DNA of 64,000 bases from Paraspadella gotoi (taxonomy: Eukaryota; Chaetognatha). The notes below the pieces were generated by a model. That model had not been told where the DNA came from and ran no database searches. It saw nothing but the letters and a program-made list of their open reading frames with translations. Position 1 is the first letter of the stretch. Every line of letters begins with the position of its first letter. Position numbers and translations under genes: made by a program. The stretch spans positions 18,710,087 through 18,774,086 of the forward strand of contig CM119266.1 of NCBI GenBank assembly GCA_051294375.1, written 5' to 3'. Positions 10,801 through 22,800 of the stretch are shown in pieces.

Positions 10801-13800
10801 AGAGAGAGAGAACAAGAGAGAGATTCCAACAAAGAATTGAGTGAGGGATAGTGGTCAGATGTGAGGACAGTTCAAGGTAAGGACAGGGGAAGGAGAAGTA
10901 AGATTGTGAAAAATGAAAAGAGAGAGAGAGAGAAATGAAATTTAATACATTTAGTAATGTACAACATAGAAAATAAGAATAAATAAGTAAACTTAAATAT
11001 TAACTAAGTATTAATACTATTAAGAACAATGAAAAATAAATTAGTAAAATGAAGTGAAATTGAAGAATAAGTGGTGAGGGATAGGTAAGTAAAGAGTTAG
11101 TGAAAGTAAGTAAAAGAAAAGAGCTCAAAATGAGCTGGCCCCCCCCACTATAAGAGCCTAGTAGGGTGGATGACGGGAAATATCACAGGGCCTCGCTATT
11201 GAGCCAGAACGACTACACTATAAGAGCTAAGTAGGGTGGATGATAGAAAATATCACAGGACCTTGCTATCAAGCCAGAACGACTACACTATAAGAGCTTA
11301 GTAGGGTGGATGACGGAAAATATCACAGGGCCTCGCTATTGAGCCAGAACGACTGGCCGGGCAAATGAAGGACGTTAACGATAAGATCGGGTCATTGGCC
11401 TGTCATAGGTTGAGAGGATAGAGCTGTAGAGTTCAACATACTGGAGTCTGGTAAGGCTTCGCTTAGAAAAATGCCAAGTGCCACTCGTATATCTCTTTGG
11501 CATGATATACCTCTTCTGACGGTTCTCATTTTGAGCTCTTTTATTTTACTTACTTTCACTAACTCTTGACTTACCTATCCCTCACCACTTATTCTTCCAT
11601 TTAAATTTCACTTCATTTTACTAATTTATTTTTCATTGTTGTTAATACTTAATAGTATTAATACTTAGTTAATCTTTAAGTTTACTTATTTATTCTTATT
11701 TTCTCTGTTGTACATTACTAAATGTATTAAATTTCATTTATCTCTCTCTCTCTCTCTTTTCATTTTTCACAATCTTACTTCTCCTTCCGCTGTCCTTTCC
11801 TTGAACTGTCCTCACATCTGACAACTTGTCATAAAATTCGTTGCCACATTTTAAATAAACTGTTTTTCCTAAATCCTAAAACAAAGAAATCGAAAGTCTA
11901 TACATAATATTGAATTCTTTTATTGATTGTTAAATCAAATGAGTAATAATTGAAACCTGTATAGATATCAATACTTTCGGTTTACTTCTAATTTAACAGG
12001 AAGAGGTAAAAGATAGCTTTGAAAATGATCTCCCTGCTCAATAGCTTAATGTTTTTGAATGAAAATTTTTTTGTCTTACTTTCGTTCAGAAAGTAAGACA
12101 AATCGTTCAGATTTATAAAAAAAGTTTTTCAAAAAATATGATATTGATATTGCTCGAAAGCCCTTGAAAAACTGTATACTATGATATATTTTTCAATTCC
12201 CTAGCATAAAAATATCTTTAAGGTCCAGTCGAAGTTATAAGGTACATAATTATGACTAACTTAGTTTTAAAAATAGTCAATAGCAAGGTATATTACTTTT
12301 AAGAAATTATAATTGGTATTCCTGAATCCATTTTTAACGACTTTCTTGCAATGCCCATATTTGCACAAATTGCTTAAAAGAGCTATGAATTCCAAGTAAC
12401 AAATTTCCCTATATTTTTTATTGAAAAGCTCGAATTTGCCCCTCATCTTTTTTTGTCCATTACGGACTCAAAACAAAATCAATTATCCAAAAATTTATAC
12501 ATAAAAAATGAGTATGTCTTGTCTTTAAGTATCTCTTTTCAAAATCTTAAAATCTCTTCACGTTTTCATTTGGTGAATTTTTTCTAGCGGCGGGTTTTAA
12601 ATGGTCACGCTTAAATTGATTAATAAGTTAGTTAGTTGATAACTTGATTATATGGTGGACTAAAATCCACCAACCGTTCATCAGCGGCCATTGGTGCCAG
12701 AGCCAAGTCATTCGCCTCCCAACCCAAAGGTCCGGGGTTCTAGCCCGGTGGTCGTCTGGCAGTTAAGAGGGACGGGGCGCTTAACCCGCCTGTAACATGG
12801 TGTTACAGCCTGATCCGAAGCTCAGGGACTGCTTACATTGAACGGTTCTGTCACTAACACATAACAAATATCACTGTCTCTTCATTGGTGAGCCCGACTT
12901 CCGAACAAAACAGAAACAACCACTTTCAGGCGACATGCCTCAACCTGGCGATGCACTTTTCGCCCACAACACATCAGGCGACATGCCTCAACTTGGTGAC
13001 GAACTTTCCACCAACAACAACAATTCACTGAAGAGACGCAACAGACTTCTCCCTACGGGAGGGGGGGATGTATGGTGGACTAAAATCCACCAACCGTTCA
13101 TCTGTGGCCATTGGTGCTGGAGGCAAGTCATTCGCCTCCCAACCCAAAGGTCCGGGGTTCTAGCCTGGTGGTCGTCTGGCAGTTAAGAGTGACGGGGCGC
13201 TTAACCCGCCTGTAACATGGTGTTACAGCCTGATCCAAAGCTCAGGGACTGCTTACATTGAACGGTTCTGTCACTAACACATAACAAATATCACTGTCTC
13301 TTCAATTAATTAATTGATTGATTTTAATTTTAATTTAATTAATTGAATAATTAATGCGCTTGCATCTATATTTGATATAAAAAGGAAAAAAGCATAATAA
13401 AATAGTAAAACGAATGTTTTGCTTTCTCCATTGAAACTTATTTCCACTTAGACGATTCCATCGAAAGTTTAGATCCTGCTTAATCAGACACAAAATTTCA
13501 AGTCAATCGCCCCATCCATTCATGAGTAATTGGGGGACGGACGGACATCATTTTTTTGCATAATTTTTAATTTATAATATTGTTCCACTACGTTTTAAAG
13601 AGCTCCAGCTTTATATCACTGAATATATTCGTTACTCCAGTCCCTTTAATACCCTGGCTTGACATATTTGTTGTCTTGATCATATTCGCTCTCTTTAATT
13701 GAAGGTTCACCATCACATACTTCTCGCTCGATGTCCATTAAAGTTCCCATGAGCCTTGCATTGTCCTATAAAATAATAGAGGACTTTTGTCTTTTTCAAA

Positions 13801-16800
13801 ACTATGGGAAAGGTAGCCAGAATTCCAGATACTAGTAGAAAACTACTAGTACTAGTACTAGTATCTACTAGTACTAGTAGATATTTACCGCTGGACTGGA
13901 TACTAGAGTGGAGCTCTAGGGAGTAAAAATTTGAGTCAATTAACAATTATAATTATATAATGATAGTTTGATAGAATGATAGTATGAAAATCAACTACAA
14001 AAAATATTTCGCTTATATTGTTTGGGGAACAGAAGCGGAAAATACAATTTACAGCAGATTACTGATAAAAAAAAGTGCTTTTGATTTTTTGAACCCAAAA
14101 TCATACATTGCATACATTTTCATTTTTGCGATACAAATAGAAATATCAGGGTGAACTTTGATATTACATCACTGACTTGAGATACCTGGCCCGAGGCCCT
14201 AGATAACTACCAATCATTATATTATTGGATATCATCGCTTCCATAATTCCTCATACAGGTTAATAAATGTTGGGAAGAAACATTTATTTACGTGTATATG
14301 ACACGATGAAATTTATCGTGGCGTAGTGTATGATGCGATAAAAAAAAATTGGTGATTGAAATTATCTCTGAATGGGTTATATAAAACATCATGATTTTCT
14401 TCATATTATGGTGGACTAAAATCCACTAACCGTTCATCAGCGGCCATTGGTGCCGGAGGCAAGTCATTTGCCTCCCAACTCAAAGGTCCGGGGTTCTAGC
14501 CCGGTGGCCGCCTAGCAGTTAAGAGGGATGGGGCGCTTAACCCGCCTGTAACATGGTGTTACCGTTCAGGGACTGCTTATATTGAACGGTTCTGTCATTA
14601 ACATATAACAATAATTACTGTCTCTTCAATATATGAAAAAAAAGTTAAAAATAATATTTGGTAGTTACGATATGACTAAATATAGGATAATTTAAAAAAA
14701 TAAATATATATAATTATTTTTTTTAATAATAGTCTAATTATATAAACCATTTCATCCAATTATCTGTCTACACCTCATATCTTGTTGGTAAATTACTTGG
14801 TTCATCTAAGAATACCGAATTATAAAAAATTATTAGAAAAAATTGAATCTTTTTATCTTTCCATACATCTATTTGTTTGTTTATCTATCTGTAACTGCAA
14901 TGTCTAACCTTGTCTACAATGTAAGCTTTGTAGTCAGACTCCTGAAATACCAAAGTGGGGCAAGTTTTGCAATCCTTATTTTTTTTCTGATACTCGTCAT
15001 CAATGGTTTTTCGAGGTTTTCGAGGAACGCATTTGATATGCCAATTAAATTTTGGATCAATGAAGCATGTTGAGCCCTAGAGTAGCAAAGGTTCAAAATC
15101 ATAATTTAGTATTTCTGTTCGTTTTTCCCCCGAATTTATTTTTAGCTTTAAATATATTTTTAAACTTAAATAAACCAATCCTATTTTTCCCTTCAGTTTT
15201 TTTTAAAGAATTTCTTTCTACACTGTATATTAGTTTCACCTTTGGGCAACCACATTTTGGCTCCCTCTTTAAAAAACCTTGCCCATAACATACGGCTTCC
15301 TCTTGTACGGTTCTTGGATCGCACAGGTCCTGCGTTATCAACTGATTGTTTTCCATATCGCAGTATATAAAGCACAGTTGTTGCTTATGGGGGTCGTCCT
15401 TTATTGGAACCAATTTTGCAGAGATTCGGTTTGGGAAATCAAATTCAGTGTAAACGGTTGGAGGAAAGTTGTCGGCGCGACACTGGTACAATCTACCCTC
15501 GAAGAGGATGTCCTCACTTTTAGACCATCCAATTCTGGCAATATTCAACAGCAAGTCTTAGAAAACAATGTCGCTAAATAGGTAATCAGCTAAAAAGTCA
15601 TTTTATAACATACAACATATCAAGAATCGTTATTTTATTTATGCTTTGTTTGAAAATGAAAATGTCGCCATAACTTTAACCCTTTTGCCTTTTTAGTCGG
15701 ATTTGCTTTTAGCAGATTCCGACTCTTTCGGTCCGTCAGTCCCTCCCCAAAATCTTGTCGGTAAATCTTTTTCGTCATATCAGACCCTTGAATTATGATA
15801 AATTACGCAAAAAAAATTATGTCCGTCCATCAGTCCCGCTTAGCATTAAACTCCAATTACTCATTATTAGTGTGTGATTAAGCTGGATATAAAGTTTCAA
15901 TAGAATCGTAAGACTTTTTTACTTATATTTACTCATAATTAGTATATTTGTCAAGAAACTAGTAACGAACTAGTCTCAGTAGACCTGTCCTCGTCCGTTG
16001 ACCCGTCAGGCTGTTACTGGGTGACACTGTCGTCCACTCGCCTTGTCTTTGCAAGTGGGCGCGGTCTTGTCCAGCGCCCCGTCGATGGGTTTGTGGAAAG
16101 GTCCCAAGTCCATCACAAAAGTCAGAGGCTCCAGTCTTGTGACCTCTTGGTCGCCCGCAACTCTATGGACTTGTGGTGTACTTGTGTGGCATTCTTTGGG
16201 GCTCGTGGCCCTCACCACCATTTAAGGTAAAACTCATGGATTACTCATGGATTAATACTGTAGAAAAGGTAGACGTAGACGTGGCATCATTGTCCCATAA
16301 GGGGCCGTTTGGGGACGGGCCTGCTGTCTGACTCTGAAACTGTGTGAATAGAAAAGTGAGAGAAACGTGTACACTGTAATTGTAAGTGTACAGGTAAGGC
16401 AGAGAAAGCAGAGGAAAAATTATAAAGGAAACAATATTTATTCAAAATTGGATAGATAATTTGAAATGAAATTTGGTGTGTGGTTGGAAAGTATTTGATT
16501 AAGCTGGATATAAAATTTTGAAGGAATGGTAGGAATGGAAAAAAGTTTAAATTAGAAAACCAAAAGATATATTTATTTGAATTTTTAAAACTTTCTCACT
16601 CTCTATCTCTTTCTAATGGATTGATTGATTGATTTATGAATTTTTAAATTGATTGATTGAGAAATCTGTTATTATTTATGATGTTATGATGCAGTTATGA
16701 TTAGTTATGTTTTTCTCTCTCTCTATTTATTTAAGAATTTTCTTGTCACATTTATTGGACATCATTGTATCTGACTGCTAAATTATCCTAGGCAGATCCG

Positions 16801-19800
16801 ACATTGTTTGCTCAAACTTGTTTTTATTCGAATGTAAAAATCGAGGAAAAAGTTATCTACTTAGTTATTAACTTTTTCAAAGCTCCTCAGTGGCTCAGTA
16901 CCATCCCATTGTGCGTTGCAGGTTTAGTCCTGAGATTGTCATGTCAAAACCGCTTTAATTCATTTTATATTTCAACACTTATGTTTTAAAAACTCGTTAC
17001 TTTTTAAACTTAATCCCAGACCCCTCGTAAAAATATGACGCGATAAAGTCTCGAAAAAAAAATATTTAACGAAAGATACATCCTTCATTAATTTTACCAT
17101 TCCTTAATGTTTATGGAGTAACTTTAAATTTTTTTTACTCTAATCCTTATTCTTAACATATAGCATCAGCTTGTGATATAAGTTACCAAAACATAATATT
17201 TTATATGAAGATTTTAAGGCATTTTAAAAAAATATACAGGAAGTAATATACAGGTAAGATGTAACCACATCGCTTTATCAAACTGAAAGTTTATGATTTA
17301 CTTAAAGGCCTTTATTGGCTATGTATTTATACCAAAATAATTATACCATAATGAGACATTCTACCCTGAAAGGTAATTCAGAATAAAGTTGTCTGCTCCA
17401 CATCCTCCAACATGCTGTGGAGGCTGTTGTAATGGTTGAGTATGTACTATGTAACAAGCTTTGGAAATTAATGTGACATAATCTTTGTTAAGTACTTGAG
17501 CTAATTAATCTGGGTGTACGCGAAAACCATTTATAATTTGGAGGCAATCATTGATCTTGTCAAAGGTGTGCCAGAAATCCGAGGGTAGCGGCCTAAGGGT
17601 GTAGAACCGATTTTGATGGGGATTGCGGCAAACATCTTTTTTAGGCCCACTCATATTATACCAGATGTAAATTAAGCTAAGATGATTTTTAAAATTTTTG
17701 ACACACCCTCGGGTTACCCAGTCCATCCCACTTTCTACATGATAACCTTAGGACTCGAACCCGGGACGCACATTGGGACGGTGAATTAGTCCACTGAGCC
17801 ACTGCAAAGGAAACAGCTTTAATTGATCTGTGGTGATAGGGCCACGAGTGTATTATGTTATATCATTTTAATAATTTACTAATGGAATGTAAATTGTAAG
17901 TCTTCACTAGTCGGAATATTTTTAGAAGTCAGAATCTTGTCGCGATTCGTCGTAAATTATTAATTGATTAGATTATTTCATGACGCTCGTAACATTCCCT
18001 GACTAGTAAAGGAGCGTTCAAAATTGCTACCTGAGAAAGTCTGTGACTTCCATATTGTCAATATGCTTCCGCTCTGAACCAACAATATCAGCGACAAGAC
18101 GTAATAACCCCTCATAACCAACACGCTTTCTCGCTAATTCTCCGTCCTTCTTGCAAAACAGTTCATAAACTCGGCGATTGCTTGGATCCTTGGATGTTGA
18201 CAGTTCCACGCAGTCGAATTGCTCAGCTTCACTATTCAAAAAAAAAAAAAAAAAAAAATAATAATTTGAACATTCAATATAATATGAGTCATATAAATAT
18301 AGTATGAATCATATAAATACATTGGGTCAATCTTTCAGGGGTGTAACCCCTTGGGGATGTGTACTCATTGGAGAAGGCTGTTCCGTCAATCGCCAAACCC
18401 AAAAAGTCCCTGGTCAAAATGGTCCATGCAAAAGAGGTGCAGGCTGATTAAATCACCGGAATCTACCTCCAGATTTGAAGTTTTTGAAAGCAACTTACTA
18501 AAAAGACCCGCAGAGCACATCAAGTGCATAGCATATCCACCCTATCAGAGGGACATGGAGGGCCTCCATTGGAGCCCCCCTATGCTCAAGGTCACTTCAA
18601 GTTTTAAGGTTTTATGAGATATGTCACAAATAGATTATCATATGTAAAATATGAAAATCATATGAAAGCTATTTATGGATGGATGGACAGAGACAGACGG
18701 ACAGACCTATTTTAAGGTCAGATTGTTTATAGAACTATAATTTTAAATCTATGGTTACCCATTGTGGGCTTTCGAGAAGGCTAGGTACCGGCTGTGTCTG
18801 GTTGAGGGCAGTGGCCACCTAGGGCTGCCCAAGTAGCCGCTGATGCAGTTTCTCCCTCCATCCCCCAGGAGGCAGAAAGGGAGCTTGCTGCTGAAGAGCC
18901 AACCGCGCCCACCACAGCGCAAATGGAAGATAAGCAGAAGCGCCCTAAGAACGTGGGCCACTTGTCCCTCCCCTACCACCAGGGGATCACTGAGTCATTG
19001 GTGCGGGTGGCTGGCAAAGCAGGGGATCTCCACCTCAGTGACGGCCCGCGGTTCTCTGCGTGAGCTTTGGTAAAACCGAAAGATAAAATCCCAGACCGAA
19101 AACATCAGGAGCCGTCTATTGGGCGGGCCTGTGCAGGGGCGGGCAACCAAGCCTGTACAGCAGCATACGTGGGCGAGACAGGCAAATCTCTGACGGATCG
19201 ATTTCAGCAGCACACGAAACCATATCGTGATGCCCGTGGTCATTACTTGTCCGCTGTAGCTGAGCATACGGTAAATACTGGCCATGTATTTAGAGAAACA
19301 GACTGTCTCGTGCTGTCCCATGACCCGAACTGGTTCTCAAGAGGTATTAGAGAGGCAAATACATCAAACCCTCGAGCCCTCTTTGAATCGTGATGGAGGA
19401 CGATTCGACCTCCTCCAAGCTATGATTCGCTATCAAAAGCGTGGTGGAGGCCCCGTCTCCACCCGTCCGCACAATGACTCCCCTGTCTCCACTCAACGAG
19501 ACAGGCGGAGACCCTTCGCGCAGGCAATGGGCAGACGATGCCTTCTCCTTCACCTGTAGCAACTCATTCCCTTTCTCTGTGGAGGTGAGCGCCGCCCAAA
19601 GCGACGGCTGCAGGAGGAAGGAGAGTCCACCACTCCTGTCGCAAAAGCGGCAAGAACGGAAAGCCGCCCACCTCGTCAGCAGGCGAGAAGAGGGCAGTCG
19701 GCAGGCGTACCAGGCCAGAGAGACATCAGAGTAGCCTGGGTATCTTCCCGCAAGGAAGCCTCCCTAACGCCGCACACATAGGCTCAACGATTTTGTCCTC

Positions 19801-22800
19801 ACAGCCACTGACACGTCAATGACCCGACCACATCGATCAGGCCTTTCATTTGCACAAGCCAAGGGCACACGCCATTTTCAAGCCTCCGGTACCTGCTCTT
19901 GTCCCTTCTTCTCCCACCATTTCTAAAGACCTCCAGGTGTAACGCCCTGCTCCTTCTCCGTCCGCTATCTCCTACACACTGCCTGATTTTTCAAAAAGAC
20001 CTCAGGTTAACGCCCTGCTCCTCTCCGTCCGCCTAATCCTCCTTACCAACTGCCTGATTTTTCAAAAAGACGCTCCAGGTTAACGCCCTCTGCCTTCCTC
20101 CGTCCGCGCTTATCTCCTACACACTGGCTGATTTTTCAAAAAGGACCTCCAGGTGTAGGGGATCGCGACGCTGCCTCCTTCCTCCTCCGCCTATCTCCTA
20201 CACAGCTCTGATTTTCAAAAAGACCTCCAGGTTAACGCCTGCTCCTTCGCTGCCGTCCTCTATCTCCTACACACTGCCTGACTTTTTCAAAAAGACCTCC
20301 AGGTTAACGCCCTGCTCCTTACCCCCTCCCGTCCGCCTATCTCCTACACACTGCCTGATTTTTCAAAAAAGACCTCCAGGTTAACGCCCTGCTCCTTCCT
20401 CACGTCCGCCATCTCCTATCACCAGCTAGCCCTGATTTTGTCCAAATACCTCCTAGGTTAACCCCTCGCTCTCTTCGCTCCGTCCGCCTATCTCCTACAC
20501 GACTGCCTGATTTTTCAAAAGACCTCCAGGTTAACGCCCTGCTCCTTCCTCCGTCCGCCTATCTCACACACTGCCTGATTTTTCAAAAAAGACCTCCAGG
20601 TTATCTCCTGCTCCTTCCTCCGTCCGCCTATCTCCTACACACTGCCTGATTTTTTCAAAAGACCTCCAGGTTAACGCCCTGCTCCTTCCCTCCGTCCCCT
20701 ATCTCCTACACACTGCCTGATTTTTCAAAAAGACTCGCAGGTTAACGCCCTGCTCCTTCCTCCGTCCGCCTATCTCCTACACACTGCCCTAATTTTTCCA
20801 AAAAGACCGTCCCAGGTTAACGCCTGCTCCTTCCTCCGTCCGCCTATCTCCTACACACTGCTGATTTTTCAAAAAGACCTCCAGGTTAACGCCGCTGCTC
20901 CTGTCCTCTGTCCGCCTAATCTCCTACACACTGCTGATTTTTAAATCGCGCCAACATCCCACCCAACCTCCGATTTGGTGTCAACCAAATTTAATGATTA
21001 GTCTAGACTCAAAAAAATATTCTAAATTGTTTTTATTTTGCTTTTACATAATAATGACATCAAACTTTATATAATTAATTAAAATTGATATCATTTAAAC
21101 TTACATATTTTAAGAATTTTTTTTGTTTTTCTTTTAATATTTATATTTACTAAATATTATTTTAAAAGGAATATGTTTCTAAAACTAACAATTGCAAATA
21201 CATTTTGTCATATTTTGCTTGTCAATGGTTGTTTCCTCATTTCTCAAGATAACCTCCTTTTTAAAAAGACAAGATCTAGAGACTGACATCAAAGATCAGA
21301 TATTAATTAATAATAATAAGTAAATTAATTAAATAAAAAAAGAGTAATCAATTTGTAAAAAAAAATTGTGCAGTTATATGCATTTGAACTGTATTTTTAT
21401 CTCTCTCTCTGTCTTCTTTCTCTCTTTTCTCTCTCTGTAGAGAGACTTGGCTCTCCGCGTCACAGGGTAGGAATGGCTCGTCGTGAGGGAGGCTCAACTG
21501 CATCTGACAAGACTCCAAACGTCGTATAATACTGGAGATCTCTCAAAAGCAAACCAAATAATAAAAAGGTCGAATCGTAAAATGTAAAAAAATGTAATAA
21601 AAATGTAAATCAGAAGAAAATCCAGCGTCAATGAAACAGAAAATCTCGAGAAAATAACGGCGTCCTTAGAAAAGTCGTAAGAAAATAGTTGATATTCCAG
21701 AGAAAATCGTAAGGAATCGTAATAAAAGTGACTGAAGTTAGTCTGTCAGAGCTTTTCCTAGAGAACTATAGAGAGAGTCGTACGGTTAACCATGGTCCGG
21801 TCGATCGGTCAGTCCGTCGACATCGTCTCTGTCGCCGTCTCCGTCAGTCTCGTGCCTTTCTCTTCACTCTCTCTCTCTCTTTCTCTCTCACTCTTTCTTT
21901 CTCTCTCTCTCTCTCTCTCTCTCTCATGAATATAATTTTTTATTAAGTTAGTTGATTGATTGATTGATTGATTAAAATGACGACAAAGAGGATATGATAT
22001 TAGACAAGACAAGATAACAAGACACAAATATCCCCAAACAGTGAAAATAAAAACAAGTTTGAGCAAACTTGATAATCTAGGAGGTCTTATGGGTTTACTG
22101 GATGATCTTCTTTCTCCATTAAAACTGAAAATAATGAAAATCCGTTTTAACCCTATATCACTGTAATCTCAGGCCAGCTTTTAAAGATGAATATATTTTT
22201 TTAAATAACAAAAACCTTCGTAAACGAATTCGTCAAAATAAAAGATAAAAGAAATTTGAAATCCTAGTTCTTTCTTTGTTATTTCTTGAATTGAGAAGTT
22301 CATTGGTAAAGGCTTGTTTCTCTCTTAAAATACAAATCGCTAAAATCCGCATTAACCAGTTATTACTAGAACCTTATGCTACCTGTTTAACCTGACAATG
22401 ATATTTAGTTCAGATAAACCTGGTTAACGAATACAAGAAAGTCAGAAAAGAAAAATCTGAAAACCTAGTTCTTTCTTTGTTATTTTTGATGATTGACATG
22501 TCAACTGGTAAGGTATATTTCCTTCCTAAAACTCAAAACCCAAAAAACCGCAACAGACCATAATAGCCAAAACCGATTACTAACTAATAAAACTATTATC
22601 AATTTTTAAATATAATAAACCTGTTTAAACGGGTAACTGCAAGAAAAATTTTTAATTCTTGAAACGTAGTTAATTTCTTATATATTTGCGCGAAATGTCT
22701 GTGGTTGAATAACTGATTTGAAAATCAAATTCTCTCTTAATTTAAAAAATCGCAATAAATCCATCAAACACAGACTAACTAAACCTTCCTTTATCTAATA

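Larger units (their letters stand above)
10639..11919. mobile_element. inverted-arm, hammerhead-bearing retroelement (Penelope-related)
   Basis: The 12-base sequence TATTGAATTCTT flanks a 1257-base insert (10639-10650 and 11908-11919). The insert has long inverted arms: about 10651-11125 and 11525-11872 share the same sequence in opposite orientation, including a GA/CT tract and TGTGGCAACGAATTTTATGAC. The left arm keeps a hammerhead core on the minus strand; the right arm has lost that ~165-base segment. The centre holds three 70-base tandem repeats. After the right arm comes an A-rich tail (AAAACAAAGAAATCGAAAG). Penelope-like elements are known to carry hammerheads in their terminal repeats; the link here is inference, as no reverse transcriptase is present. 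Confidence 0.75.

Noticed and set aside
12651-14628. Family A units as tRNA-derived SINEs because of a B-box-like GGGTTCTAGCCC motif
   Set aside because: Paired direct copies, a primer-binding site, a polypurine tract and 4-base duplications show LTRs; the B-box match was kept only as a curiosity.
17740-17815. A functional tRNA gene on the minus strand
   Set aside because: The A and B boxes are good, but no acceptor stem closes and an unrelated body follows, so it is a SINE head.
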